Positions 1 to 15,500 of a stretch of DNA of 64,000 nt are shown here, in pieces. Each line of letters starts with the position of its first letter. Position 1 is the stretch's first letter. Below the pieces are notes generated by a model. That model did no database searches. It saw only the letters and a list, made by a program, of their open reading frames with translations, and was not told the origin of the DNA. The translations under genes and the position numbers were made by a program. This stretch comes from Conchocele bisecta (Eukaryota > Mollusca > Bivalvia > Lucinida > Thyasiridae), in the NCBI GenBank assembly GCA_029237695.1, contig CM055271.1, positions 36,514,462 to 36,578,461 of the forward strand. The letters are read 5' to 3'.

Positions 1-177
1 TCAAGACAGCTTGAACATATGCAAATTGACATGTTATATCAAATAAACAATTATTATTTCAATCCATGGTTCGAAAATAATAAAAATCTAATGAAAATGT
101 GTTTTATTGCAATTTTTGAAAGGAAAATTAGAATCTCTGTCGTTAAACATGTACCGGTAAACGTTACTTGATAAATA

Positions 178-312
178 GAATACTAGGCTATTGTCTTTTG
201 ATATCAAGTTAATCAGGCTCGGCTCGGAAACGGTAGGAATTCCTCGGAATTCCTACGCGTTTCCTAGCCTTGCCTGATGAACATGATATCAAAAGACACT
301 AGCCTGGTATTC
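178..312. repeat. Foldback hairpin just before exon 1
   Basis: Arms CTTTTGATATCA / TGATATCAAAAG, with nested GGCTCGG...AAACG / CGTTTCC...GCC and a GGAATTCC core. The right arm ends about 10 bases before the exon 1 acceptor, so the repeat may supply part of its upstream sequence. A related hairpin lies at about 10,540-10,645. Confidence 0.75.
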
Positions 313-322
313 TTTATTTCAG

Positions 323-558
323 TGAATTTTGCGAGAAGAAGAACACAGGCCTAGATATGAGCCATGAGGAGATCCCCCAGGGAGACAGCATTGACTTTGT
401 GTTCACTCCCGCCCGGGTTGACGAGGGGGGGGAGACGGAGGAGGTCCCGACAGGGAAGACAACTCCTGACAAGAAGGAGGAGAGCAAGGGCATGGTGGTC
501 TATTGTATGGACATCAGTGGTTCTATGCGCCATGTCATACGGACACCTGAAATACAAG
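323..558 (+). CDS. Exon 1 in window: VWA start with MIDAS DxSxS
   Basis: A TTTATTTCAG acceptor ends at 322 and a GT donor begins at 559. The frame is open through the acceptor (EFCEKKNTGLD precedes the ATG at 357), so this is an internal exon rather than a first exon, although the 357 ATG could serve as a start. EFCEKKN may be the second half of a short zinc-binding knuckle. An acidic, Pro-rich linker leads to MVVYCMDISGSM, the beta-1 strand and DxSxS metal site of a VWA domain. Ends in phase 1. Confidence 0.75.
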
Positions 559-3500
559 GTTCGATTTACTTCTTAATTTGAAAATCAAAGGGTATTCCAG
601 AGCTCCAGATAAGTTTTGTATCTAAAGAAAAAATAAAACAAATTTAAAAATTCACTTATTTCCGTTGCAAAATGCAAACATGTCACATTGCTGTGAGTAT
701 TTTGTACTCCCACGTTTGATGATCAATGCGTAACTGCTAAAATAAGTGCATAAAATACGCCATTATTCACCTTATCTGAAGCTCTGGTATTCAGCTAAAA
801 TAAATCTGGCCAGAAGCTCGGTGCATTAAAGTGTGTGACTCATTTCATAAATCTTGTATCAAATCGACACTTGTTTGAGTTCGTCTGTTTGTTACACCAT
901 AATAATCTATTGCACAAGTGTGTTATGTAGTAAAATATTACCAATGACTTACAATTGTAGCCCAATGGCGGCGGGCCCGAGATCGAACGAGTGACGGCGA
1001 CCAGAGGCTGTCCCGTCTACAGGCAACAGTCAACGCGGCCAGAAGGTAACGCCCTGTGTCTGTCCGTCCCTGCATCTGTCCCTGCCCTTGCTACTGATCG
1101 TACGTCCGTCCGTCTGTCTGTTTATTTTCAAATCACCTATAGTGGTCCTAGGTGCGTCAACATGGCCAGAGCTCCAGATAAGGTGCATGTTGGCGTATTT
1201 TATGCATTTCCTTTATGCAGAATATGCACTGATTATCAAAAGTGGGAGTACAAAATATTCACACCAATATGAAAATACGCATTGATTTTCAAATTGAGTA
1301 GTGAAAATACTGTAATAAAGTTGAAATTTACTTAGTTGAGCTGCAAAAAGAATTTAGAGCTGAAATAAGTTTTTAAATGTGTTTTAAATAAGGAAGAAAA
1401 TCAATAATACATTTGTAAAAGCAAAACATGCATTGAATTTGAATCTGGGGTAATAATATTCTTTAGATACAAAACTTATCTGGAGCTCTGTGACTGTGCA
1501 TTAGATGATGTATGTCCAAGATATACAGTATGTGTTTGTTCACTTCATGTAAATCACATATATCAATTTATTTAACAGAGCTCTAGATAAGGTGCGTATT
1601 GGCGTATTTTATGCAATTATTTTAGCTGAATACGCATTGATTATCAAAAGTGGGAGTACAAAATACACACAGCAATAATACGCATTGATTTTCAAATTGA
1701 GTAGTGAAAATACTGTCATAAAGTTGAAAATTCACTTAGTTGAACTGCAAAAAGTAAACAGTGTTTGCTTTCTGCAGCTCAGATTAGTGAATGGTTGAAT
1801 TTGTTATATTGTTTTAATCATTTGTTCCCTATTTAGTAACGACGAAAATCAATAATACATTTGTAAAAGTAAACTACGCAATGATTTTGAAATAAGGGGG
1901 TATAGTACGCTTTAGACACAAAGCTTATCTGGAGCTCTGATCGCTCCATTGCATCTACCAGTCAGGAAACATTGTGAAATATGAGTTCTAATCATTTTAG
2001 TTTGATTCTTACACTAAGTTCATTTCATGCCAAATGCCCATTCACAGTTATTTAAATTTACAATCAGTCCTCTTTTTTCTATTTTCTTCATTTCTCAACG
2101 AGACGGTTGAAATGAGTGGTAACAACATAATTAGGGCCTCGCCTAGAATCCGCGGTGCCCTATAGGTTTCGCTCTATACGCGTCTATCTGGCCGTCCGTT
2201 TATTTTTAAAAAGTTTTTGTAAGAGTTTTTCAAATCACCTATAATTTCTGTTTGCCTTCAGCTAATATCTTCATATTGCACTCATGCATTACTCAGTGAC
2301 TATACATCATTCCACATTCATGTAATTACCTCGCTACTGATCGTACGTTCGTCCGTCTGTCTGTCTGTTTATTTATTTGAAAGTTTTTGTAACAGTTTCT
2401 CAAATCACCTATAATTTCTGTTTGCATTCAGTTAATGTCTTCATATTGCACACATGCATTACTTAGTAACAATACATCCTTCCACATTCATATACTACTG
2501 CTACTGATCGTCTGTCCGTCTGTCTGTTTATTTATTTGAGAGTTTTTGTAACAGGTTCTCAAATCATCTATAATTTCTGGTGGGTTGCAGGTGGGAGCAA
2601 CAGATGGGTAATTTAACGATCTGGATTCATCCTTACCGGAATCCCGATCGGAGACCTGGTTTGGCAAACAAACAAACAAACAAACAAACAAACAAACAAA
2701 CAAACAAACAAACAAACAAACAAACAAAACAATCATTTTTGTTTGCCTTCAGCTAATATCTTCATATTCGCACATGCATTACTTAGTAACGATACATCCT
2801 TCTACATTAATACAACTACCCTCGCTACTGATCATGCGTCCGTCTGTCTGTCTGTTTATTTATCTAAAAGTTTTTGTAACAGTTTCTTTCTTCAATGCCT
2901 TTGTTTATGTTTCAGGCAGCTGGAAAGGCTAAAAATAGAACATCCAAACAAACAGGTTGCCTTGGTAACGTTTGGTTCCACTGTGTACGTGTATGGTGAC
3001 TGTAGTAGCGATGCCCCAAAAACGTACGACGGATCGTGCCTCAACGACTACGATGACCTGATAGAGATTGGGCGTAGCTACGCACGCGATATGAACCTCG
3101 GCATGTTGGAGCACACACACGGGTAAATTCTTATATTTATGTTGCAACACATAGGGATGGGCCATGGCCTAGGGGATACAAGCAGGGCTCCAGATAAGAA
3201 ATGTGTAATTGAGTATTGTCACTCCATCATTTCTGAAGCAATTGGGTATATTAAAATTTTAATTGGGTAAAATGACACTACTGTTTACACATCCACAGAC
3301 AGCAATTATTGAACAGTTTGCTTGGAAATGAAAACATGTCTTGGCATTTCATTAGAATTGTCTCCTTGGAGACAATTCTAATGAAATACCAAGATGTGTT
3401 TTCATGAAAAATAAGAAAAATATGCTATATTTGTGATCTGTTTATTGTTTTATACAGCATGATAAAGATACCACAAAATTGTTATTGATTTTTGATACTC

Positions 3501-6500
3501 GCTACATCTGATTTCAATTGGGTTTTTTGGCAATTTTAATTGGGTATTTATGCACATACGCAGCTTATCTGGAGCTCTGGAGGGAGCACACTTTTCCTCT
3601 GCCTTCATATGTACGTGTGCGTGTAGTAGCGATGTCCCGAATAGGTACCGCGGCGCGTGCCTCAACAAATACGATGACCTGATAGAGATTGGGCGTAGCT
3701 ACGCACGCGATATGAACCTCGGTATGTTGGAGCACACACACGGGTAAATTCTTCTATTTATGCTGCAACACATACGGATGGGACGTGGCCTAGGGGATAC
3801 AACATTGGACTTCAATACTAGGGGCTGTAAGTTCAATCCTCACGCTAGCCGTGAAAAATACTAACATACCGCAGTATTTTCATCCCACTGGTCTGTCGGA
3901 TGAGCTTCATCATCGTATAACATTAATATTACTTGGTGGATTGCTTTAACGTCTGGACACTTGATAAATGTAAGCATTTGGAACACATTCATGCTGCTAT
4001 TAACATAACCTTGACCTTTTTTACCTTCATATTTTTGTGGAAACACTTAGCCATTTTTTTAACTCTAATATTATTTGACAAATTTCTTCAATATTTGGAC
4101 ACTTGATACACGACCTATAGTACCTTCATATTTTTTGCGGAAACACTTAGCCATATTTTGCGTCAAAAAGTTTGTACAAATATTTTCATCATCGTATAAC
4201 ATTAATATTACTGGATGGATTGCTTCAATAGTTGGACACTTGATACATGTAAGCATTTGGAACACACTCATGCCGTCATTATCATGACCTTGTTTAACAT
4301 GTTTTAGCAACTTGTACAGCGAGTTGGAGCAGTCTTGTTCAAATGGCGGCACAGCGCTGGGCCCGGCCTTGGCAATCTGTGCTGGGATCATCTCCGGTTC
4401 CCCAATGTCCGAGGTTGTCCTCTGTACCGACGGGAAACCAAACACGGGTGTGGGAACCCTCCATAACTCGGCCGTTGGAATACCGTTCTATAAGAAGGTA
4501 TGGGCAGTGACTCTGCCTGGATAAATGGGGCTTATAGGATTTGTAGCATACACCTGTAGTTTGATAGCAATTTATGTTGCTTGTTGGAAGCCATAGCCCC
4601 ATCTCGCCAGTCACAGCCACAAGTAACAAAGGAAATGGCGTTATCCGACACATTGGGGAATTAATGCTTGTAGCCCTATATTCGGATATCATTTATTCTA
4701 GGAAACACACGCGAGTGGGTGTCAGGTGGGAGCATAACCTTTGTTATGGAACAATACCTTTGTTTTAGATTTATTACTTTCTGAAGAGCAACAACACAAG
4801 GCTGTCTATTTCCCAAAAAATTGATCTAGAAACCTTTCTATAAATAAGTTATTGAGATTCTACACAGTCAATATGGTGTCATATTGCCCATCTGAATCTA
4901 TATAGTTTCAGACGTGCAATATGACACCATATTGACTGTAGAATGACAATAACGTATTTGTCATAAAATTGTTTGCCTCAACCCGCCGCCATTTTTTATT
5001 TGAGTCATATTGACGGACTTGACATGTAATATGGGCTCATATTACCCGTCAAGCTGACCAATCAAAACGCGAGAAATTTATCTGCGGTATGACAAATGGC
5101 ATTATGCAACTTTCGGGAGTTGTCTGCAATGGTCACAAAACCCATAAGCCCCATTTCTCCAGTCACAGTCGGGAGTTGTAGTTTATGTAGTTATTTTAAG
5201 CTGTCTCTTTCCAACCTGAGCTGCACTGTTTGACATCATTCCATCATCAATGAAACACACGTTTTTGCTTCTAATGGATGATATAGGTAACAGGTAACAG
5301 GATTGATAACAGGCTACTGGAGTGTAGTATTTGATCAGGAGTTGCAATGGTCACAAAACCCATAAGCAACATTTCTCTAGTCACAGCCACAAATAACAAA
5401 CCATGGGTTGTGGATATGCAGTGATGTGAGTGGATGTTTCAGATTGGACAGATTGCGAAGAGCAACAACACAAAGCTGTCTGTGTTGTTGTGGATTATGC
5501 AGTGATTGTGAGCGGATCATTCAGATTGGAGAGTTTGCGAAGAGCAACAAGACGAAGCTGTCTGTGTTGTTGTGGATTATACAATGATTCTGAGCGGATG
5601 TTTCAGATTGGAGAGTTTGCGCAGAGCAACAACACGAAGCTGTCTGTGTTGGCCATTGAGGGACAGGAGACAGGCCTCCAGCATGTGCAGCAGTGTGCGA
5701 TCGTGTCAGGAGGTACCATCAACGTGCTCAACCCCCTCGAGATGGTTCGTCAGCTGCGGCTCATCGCGCAGAATTACATCGTGGCCACCGCCGTCGACGT
5801 CACCGTGATACTCCACCCCGATCTCGCGTTTGACGAACCCGGCTACCAAGTGGTGAGTTTATTTAAGGAATAAAACCATGGGCTCTTTTTACAGGTCAAA
5901 TGAGTGAATTTTCAACCTTAACTTTTATCCCTACGCCGAGGGGATATAACATTAGTCCATGTACGTATGTGCATGTACGTATTACCTTTCATTTTTCAGT
6001 AACTTATGAACCTCCCCACAGATTTTGATAATATTTAGCCACAGTGTGTCTAGGGATGGTGCTTTGTTGTGCATATGACCTACATCCGAACCCCCTTGGT
6101 CAAGATCACTGAGGACTTATGTTCACCTTGTTTCTAAGGCAAATGCGTTAAATGTTTTATTTTGAGCTCACTAAGCCGAAGGCTCTAGTGAGCCATTGTT
6201 GCCGCTTTTTGTCCGTCGTCTGTCCATACGTCAACCCTTTACCTTTCTTCTTCTGAACCACTTAGCCGATGTTGACGAAACATCACGGTGATTGTCTATG
6301 CGTTACTCCTTTTGAGACTTGTTAAAATGGACGTTGTCGTGTATCCAAGATGGATGCCATAACAAATCTTCTTCTTAAGAACCACCATACCGATTTTGAC
6401 GAAACTTGGCAGGAATGATCGATAGTCAATAATCTTTCAGATTTGTTAGAATTACCCCCCCCCCCCCCATGGACTCTACATATTTTGAGACAACCTGAAC

Positions 6501-9500
6501 AATTATTGAAATTACTTTTTATGAACTTGCAGGCAAATTTGATGAAACTTGGGATATATAATCGAGAGTCCGTGCCATTCTTAGCTCGCCTGCACGAAGT
6601 GCAGACGAGCTTATGGCAATACCCCCTGCGTCATCGGCGTCGGCGTCCACAAACTTAACGTTGGGGTAAATGTCTTATAACTTCATGACCCACCACCCAG
6701 CCCTTACCCCAAGGACACCTTTTTATTTCATACATGCATTCCTCAGATGACCCTCTATCATACTGTAGCAAATCCATGACCCACCACCCAGCCCTTACCC
6801 CAAGGTCAAGGTCACCAACTTAGCACATTTATAAACTTAACGTTGGGGTAAATGTCTTATAACATCTGTTACCTTTCATGGAACGCCTTGATATTTCAGA
6901 CATACATTCATCTGATGATACTCTATCGTGCTATAGCAAATCCATGACCACCGGCCATCCCTTACCCCAAGGTCAAGGTCACAAACTTCATAAACTTAAC
7001 GTTGGGGTAAGTGTCTTATAACTTCTGTTTCCTTTCATGGAACGCCTTGTTATTTCATACATGCATTCCTCAGATAATCCTCTATCATGCTGTAGCAAAT
7101 CCATGACCCACTACCCAGCCCTTACCCCAAGGTCAAGGTCACAAACTTAGCACATTCATAAACTTAACGTTGGGGCAAATGTCTTATAACATGTTTTCTT
7201 TCATGGAACGCCTTGATATTTCATACATGCATTCATCTGACGATACTCTATCGTGCTATGGCAAATCCATGACCCACCGCCCATCCTTTACCCCAAGGTC
7301 AATGTCACAGACTTAGCACATTCATAAATTTAATGTTGGTGTAAATGTCTTATAACATCTATTTCCTTTCATGCAGCGCCTTGATATTTCATACGTGCAT
7401 TCCTCAGATGACCCTCTATCATGCTGTAGCAAATTCACAAGCCACCACCCAACCCTTACCCCAAGGTCAAGGTCACATTTAGCATGTTCATAAACTTAAC
7501 GTTGGGGTAAATGTTGTATAACCTCTGTTTATTTACAGGGAATGCCTTGATATTTCATACATTCATTCATCAGATGATAGTCTATCGTGCTATTGTAAAT
7601 CCATGACCCACCCCCACCCCTTTCCCCAAGGTCACGGTCACAAACTTAGCACATTCATAAACTTAACGTTGGGGTAAATGTCTTATAACATCTGTTTCCT
7701 TTAATGGAACGCCTTGATATTTCGTACACGCATTCATCTGATGATATTCTATCGTGCTATACCAAATCCATGACCCACCGCCCACCCCTTACCCCAAGGT
7801 CAATGTCACAAACCTGTCACATTCATGAACTTAACGTTGGGGTAAATGTCTGATAACATCTGCTTCCTTTGATGGAACGCCTTGATATTTCATACATTCA
7901 TTCCTTAGATGACCCACTATCATGCTGTAGCAAATCCACAACCCACCACCCAACCCTTACCCCAAGGTCAAGGTCACAATCTTAGCATGTTCATAAACTT
8001 TACATTGGGGTAAATGTTGTGTAACTTCTGTTTCTTTACATTTTGAACGCTTTGATAGTTCATACATGCATTCATCTGATGATCCTCTATTGTGCTACAG
8101 CAAATCCATGACCCACCCCCACCCCTTTCCACAAGATCAACATCATACACTTAACGTTGGAGTAAATTTCTTTTTATAATTTTTTTTTTTTTACAGGGAA
8201 CGCCTTCATATTTCATACATGCATTCATCTGATGATACTCTATTGTGCTGCAGCAAATCCATGACCCACCCCCACCCCTTTCCCCAAGGTGAAGGTCACA
8301 AACTTAGCACATTTATACATGCATTCCTCATGTGAATAGCTATAATGCTGTAAAAAATCACCAACTTAGTGCGTTCATAAACTTAACGCTGGGTTAAATT
8401 TTGTTTTCCTTCTCTTTTCAGGGAGCACATTGATATTCCATACATGCATTCATCTTAATATGCTATATCATGCTATAGCAAATCCACGACCCACCTTCCA
8501 CCACTGACCTCAATGTCAATGTCCACCGCACACCCTTATCCCAAGGTCAAGTTATATAATATTCATAGTTTTTATACAACTGTGCCAAGTTTGAATGAAG
8601 GCTGCCAACAGGCGAGCTTCGTTGTCTTCTGACAACTCTTGTTGATATACTTTTTAATGCGGGATAACAATTTCAGGTGTGCGTCTCATGTTTGTATGCC
8701 CCCGGAGTCCGCTTGTCCCCGTGAGTCCGCTTGTATGGCACATTAAGAAATTCGCCAGGAGGTGTTTTTGTTGTCAAATATATGAAAATTACTTGCGAAA
8801 GTTGCAGATCCTGATGAGCCGGCTCATCACGAGCCGGCTCATCTGGATCTACAATGTTTGCCAATACCACTATAGAGGCATGTGGTGTTGAAAAGGTTAA
8901 AGGTACATTCCCACTCAGTAGACACAACACGTTCTTTATAGCAGTAAGATCATTCTCTGGCAAAATAAACATTCATTCACCATTACCCCACATATTGATT
9001 AGCATTATTATACATTTTCAATTCAGACGTAAATGTCCACACTGATATCAAAGGCAATAACCGTGTTTCCTTAAAATGTTGACAGACATTACTATTTATT
9101 CTCTGTATTTATGTTTTGATTTGCAATGATCATACTTTCTAATCTGTCGAAAATATTATTTTTTCAGGTGACACATTAAGTTAGTATAAATAATTAAAAT
9201 ATTATTTGCATATGAAATAGCCTGATACCACCGCGCGTCACTATCAGTAAAATAAACGTTAATAAATCATTATATGGCGGGCACTCGTAAATTTTTAGAA
9301 CTGGTGGAACAGTGACACAATTATACACTTATTTAATTCCTATAAAGAACATTGTGTGCCTACTGAGTGGGCATGTACCTTTACAAGGTTTGCTGGAGTT
9401 TCTCATTTCTATCATAACTGCTATATCCATTGAAGGATTACTTCAATATTTCAACACAGCATACTTGTGGACAAATGTCACACATCCATGTTGTCCTAAA

Positions 9501-12500
9501 TATTACATTGACCTTTTGACCTTCACAACTCTGAACTTTTTCACACATTAAGAAGTTTGCCAGATTTTATCAATTCTGTCATAACTTCTATATCCATTGA
9601 TGGATTACTTTAATATTTCAATACATCATACTTGTGGACAAATGACACACATCCATGCTGCCCTTAATATGACCATCACATTTTGTCCTTCACAACTATG
9701 CTTATGAATGCTTATCACTTTTGGTTAATTAACTTTGCCACAGTTTCTCCAATTTGCCACCAGGGGCATTCGTGTACATTCATTAACAATGTTTTCTTGT
9801 AAACAATTATTGGATTTACATTCATTGAGCATAGGCTGCATATGCAGCCTATGCTCAATAAATGTAAATCCATAAATTTAAATTTCCACACGATCCTAAA
9901 TTTGCACTTACAAACATCATGAACATGTTAGGTGTTCAAAGTTTAGTGAAACGGCCCCTTTGTGAGGGGATTAGCTTTGTAATAATGATGCCCTTGTGTT
10001 ATCATATATTCCTTAAATTGTTTTATTGGTAAAATGTGTAATAAATCAGTGCTCCAGATAAGGTGCGTATTGGCATATTGTACGCACTTATTTTAACTGA
10101 ATACGTAATAGTTACTGCCCTAATTGATGTGTTCATGTGTTTGAACAACCTACATGTGCCCATGGAACACCGAGCCGCGAAGCGGCGAGGTGTTTCATGG
10201 GCACATGTAGGTTGTTTAAACATATGGACACCTCGATTAGGGCAGTAACTGACTTACACATCTACTTACTGACTACCGTTGGCTAGAATTCAGTGGAGAT
10301 TTTGAATTTCCATTTGACATTAAAGGAACTGTCTCTACAGTTATGACAGCCGATCAATAACATCCATTTACGCATGCTGCCAGTGGGATTATGCGTGACA
10401 CATTGACACATTTCTCATTATTATTTGTGTTTGACGTCTAACGTATACGTATACGTATACGAAGCAAGCACTCAATATGCTGTATAATATACATGGGAAC
10501 ATGCTTGCATAAATCATACTAATTCACAGAGAATACCAGGCTAGTGTAGTTTGAAATACCAGTTTATCAGGCAAGACTGGGCTGTTTCCGAGCCGAGCCT
10601 CATTATCGTGATATCGAAATACATTAGACTAGATTTTCTTTTATCAGGTAACGTTTTATGCTAGCCAATAATCAAACTTAAAGCAATTTTCGTTAAAAAG
10701 AACGCCGACTTGTTTACGTTACGTGTCTGATTAGTCTGACGTCGTTCGGTAACGTCATGTGACGTCGTTCGCAGGGTGTCCAACTTAGATAAGTACAACT
10801 GTAACAATAAATGGCAGCGCTAAGCGAAGCTTATGCCCTCGCTATCTGCCTTGACAATAAAAAAAACACAAATCCTCTGTGACCTTGACCTTGGGCGGTC
10901 GTACTGGCAGCCTTGATAATTAAATAAGGATTTTAACATTATTGCCTTACAAATTTGTCGTATTGCAAACAAGGTGAACATAGGTCCTCAGTGACCTTGA
11001 CCTTGGGCGGTCGGATGTGGGTAGCATGCATAGCAAAGCACGATCACATTGTGGCCAAATATTATCAAAATTGGTGAAGCGGTTCATGAGTTTTTGAAAA
11101 ATGAAAGGTGTTACTATGCATGTACGTACGTACGCAGTACATGGACTACCGCTATATCCCCTTCTTGCCTATGAACGAACTACAATCAATGCCATATAAA
11201 TGAAACGCAATGGGGTCCCCAGGGTGTCCGGTTTACACGTGTATACATAGCCAACCACGTTTACGTTCAGCAGTTCTCTGTCAAAACATCGACGAAGTGA
11301 TAAGCACCCGGCCATGTAGAATATATTTGTAATTGAAGGGCCTCTCATCGCCTGGTGCAGTGCGTACAACTGTACCTGCACGTGCAGCATATGCATGCGT
11401 ATATCTATTATTGGATGGTCAGTTATAAAAGTCATTTACGAGGGATGTTCAACAATTAATTTCCCAACACATACATGATCCCAATAAAATGAAATTGACA
11501 TTAATTTAATGAATGAAAACTATTGGCATACTTACAACAACAATTACATTTAAAGAGGCGTTGTCTTATGTATGTGCAGAAAGTGATGATACATGTTTAA
11601 CTTAGTAAACACTAATATAATGGTAAATTTACATGGACTGTATTAACTAAATCGTGCCTATAAGTCGTCTTGGTAAAATATGTTTATTATACCAAATCAT
11701 AAATAGCGTTGCGAACGCTAGTTTTGTTGACAGTCGATGGTACTACATGTATTTGTATTTAGTTGAAGTAATTTCACATGTGTCTATAAATAGCAACATA
11801 ATATATGTGTGGAACAGTATATTGATTTCAAACTAAAAAAAACGTGATGTTTCACAAAATGTGCTTCCTGGTACTGAAATAGCGAACGGAAGTGCGTTAC
11901 CAACTTAATTCCCCTCTTCATCAGAGTCAATTGTAGTACATTGTATATAACAAAACACACAGTCCTTGTATATGGCATTTGGATTCAATAATGCGAAAAT
12001 TAAAGGAACATTGAATATCTTCGACAACATCTGAAATATCATGTGAGACACTGTGTCTTTAAAATACGTTAGGACATGTCTTTTGTCATATATCATCAGC
12101 TGGGTCTCTGTAGAGTGCACATCTTAACAATTTAATCCTTCATATGTTTAGCCACTGTATTTTCACATGCAGCTGCAGTAATAAATAAACCAACTTAAGT
12201 GATTGAACTTAAGTGACTGATGCAGTTGTCATTCAACAATGAAACATGCCCTTATTTACGATAACAAAACTATTCTCAGTCAAACTACAGAATATTTCAT
12301 AATTGTATGCCAGTTCACGTGTACATGCATTTTATTATGCATAAATTTGACTTTCGTAGGTGGCGTAAAACATAATATGTCCTATTTTTGTATAATTGGG
12401 ATCAAGTGAACAATGTTCTCGAGCCAAACAAAGCGTTACAGCTATTTCATTGTATCTTAAATATGCACTGATCACACGTTATCAATAAGCATAGCTTAAG

Positions 12501-15500
12501 TTCGACTCGTATGTCCTAAAAGGCCGGCACTAGTTTATTATTAGCCGATCTATTTATAGATCGGCTAATATATTGGTTATCCATCGAATTCTGTAAAAGT
12601 TTGTAGCAACCTTTTTCTCCGCTATTCGGTAATCTACGAACGCGAATTTTTCTGTATCACTTCCAAATTGCATCAACCGATAAAGTTTACATTTTTGGCA
12701 ATTATCTCCGTTTAAAACTTTACTTATAGCCAAATAACACAATTTTGAATACTTAATGAGCTGAACGCCTGAAGAGATTTAACCCGGAAGTTATTGTTGT
12801 TGAAGTCCATAGTTGGCTCTAATGGCCATATACGCCAACATACGCCGATTATTGGGCTAATTTAAAGCTTTTATTTATTAAACAGAACAAGTTTCAGCCA
12901 CGTATAATCGCATAAAATGTGTTTATTCGGCTAATATAATCGACCTCTGCTCAAAATCTCCTTACTAGCAGCCCCAGCATTTTCGGGTTTATCCCAGCAT
13001 CTCGGGTTTATCCCATTGGATCGCGTATGCGCGTCATTTGACGCTAGTTAATATTCACAAAATTTTCCACCAATCAAAACGAAGAATTGCCCTTCATAGC
13101 CAACTTTGATTTGTTTACGTATGGCAGGGATGCATCCAGCACGCGCGATTGCGGCAATCCCCCTTAATTATTGTCAATGCCGCAAATTATTGATTGTCTT
13201 GCGCCCGACATCGCGCAAAAAATCACGGATGGGGCACATTAGGCCAATCTGGGCATGTGCCTGAATACGCAGGAGCTTGCGTCTATTTTTAGATGACACT
13301 GTAACCGCTAGATATATATAGCCCTGGTAGCTCCGCCCACTCGCATGCTGCCACAGAATTCGGATAAACACACACACAGTGACTACAACTTTGTGTATTG
13401 CGGAGTGTAATTTGTAGATAAATAGAGCATACAGTACAGGTGTTACGCTGGAATATTTCGCAATATAATGGTGACAACAAAACATTGCTGCTATGGCATT
13501 GCTGCTATTGGATGGATTTGGGAACGGGTTTCCAAAACCTGCACAAAATCGAGAAAAATGTCAACGCTGGGTACAGAACTGTGGTCGAAAATAGTTTACC
13601 ATTGACAATGTTACCAGAGACACCTACATATGTTCGATGCATTTTACCCTGATTTGATCGGCTAATAACATCATGCTCTGCATGACTTTTCATATTCAAT
13701 ATCATTATACACTAGTGAAATAAATGTGCAGCTCAGACGGGTACAATAAAACACATTAGGTGATCAGTATATGTATGATGCTGTGCTCCTGCAATAAAGC
13801 AAACTAACATTTGTGTTGATGTAATATTATATTTATTAACATAATTAAAGCTCCTTCACTGATTTATAAAGAAACTCAGCATAGCCTCTTATGACATCAG
13901 TAAACTCGTTAATAAATATCAAAGTATCATTACGCAAGTAAGATCCTCTCTATATATATAGCACTGTTTTTGAGACCTGATGAAATATGCCACTTCACGA
14001 GTGGGTGTCGGTTTATAACACTGTCTGTCACTTACTGAACGCCCCTCAATTATATCCCTATTTTTGTCGTTGACAAGTGTCTTTCCACGTGCTAAACTAT
14101 ACGTAAACAGAAATATACTGTATACTACGTGTGAGAGATTCACCAGGTAAGCTTTTATTTAAAGTATTTCAACAATGTTACATTATAGTTTAGACATTTC
14201 TGCCGTCCGTATGTATATATATTTTTGTTTATACATCTCTCGACGGCATTGACACGATTTGTGATTTATGCGTCACTGGCACAGAGAAGGACCTTGCAGC
14301 ATTTGTAAGGCGAATATGTGTACCTTTATCATCATTCACCATCCAAATTAGCGTTGTATGTTCTACATGTAATCATTCCGCTGATCGCAAAACATCAACA
14401 ACTGCTACACTGGTGACATTTAGTAAAGATAGGAAATGGTATTGATCGAATGTCGACCAACACATTCAATGATCAAACTGCGCTATCCATCGTAAGACCG
14501 CTTTTCTAAGCCGGTGTTCCTTGTGTCAAACTATCAATTCACATAATGACCATAGACACATAATGTGTGTGGTTTGCCGTGACGCACGACTTTTTCGTGC
14601 CCAGGTTTGCATATAGATGCAAACTTTTCTTTTGTCTACAGAGGTGTTCAAGTTGCCTACCAACCTCTAATCGTGACTTCATGACTGTCTTGATATACAG
14701 TCATGACGGCTTGCTTTTGTAAAGTGGTATCTCGAAATCGCCACGGCTTTGAGGAAGGTTTTCAATACTTTCTATGGCCAAAATTGTATTAATATACACG
14801 TTATATTGTTAATTATGCTCTCAAAATTGATTATTACCTTATCTCAAGTTCCGATTCTTTGTAGTATCTCTCCAATATCCATTTAAATTTTTAAAATAAA
14901 TCAAAACGTTCTTCCAACACTGTGAACTGCGTAATTGATTAATTTCCGGTTGCTTGAAAATGGGTGTAAATCTATGCCCGGATAAAATATAGTGACAATT
15001 TTACGTGTATTACTTATTAGCGCAAAGGATTAATTCTACAAAAATGGATATTAAAATACGTTTTGATTGAAATTTAATTTAAACTACAAACTATATATTT
15101 CGTTCAGAAATGCATGATTTATTTGACTATTACTCATGCTTATGATAATAGTAGGGTTCCTTGCCCGTTGGTGTACTTTATTTGTAGGGACCCGCCACTG
15201 TCTTATCTCTCAACGTCGAATAATTATGGTGGAATAACGACCGTAGAGCAGTACAGGCTATAACTATATAGACACACGTCATTGGCGCTATTGACTTAAA
15301 TGTGTTATATACCGTCAGGATTAGTATATAACTCACTACGGGAAGGTTTGTGTGTATCTGACACGGTTCATTTAGTGGGTATACCGATGGTACGATAAAC
15401 CAGTTTACTGGTTCGAGTTCAGTGTCAGTTCACATTTCTTTCTCCCTGTTGTAATAGGCAGGTGCGCAAAATTGCTTAAGATGTTATTGCACATTTTTTA

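Noticed and set aside
2488..2736. Minus-strand frame with repeated FVCLFVCL
   Set aside because: Translation of the (AAAC)n microsatellite.
3772..3850. Functional tRNA gene
   Set aside because: A- and B-box-like words occur but acceptor and anticodon stems do not pair; better read as a SINE fragment.
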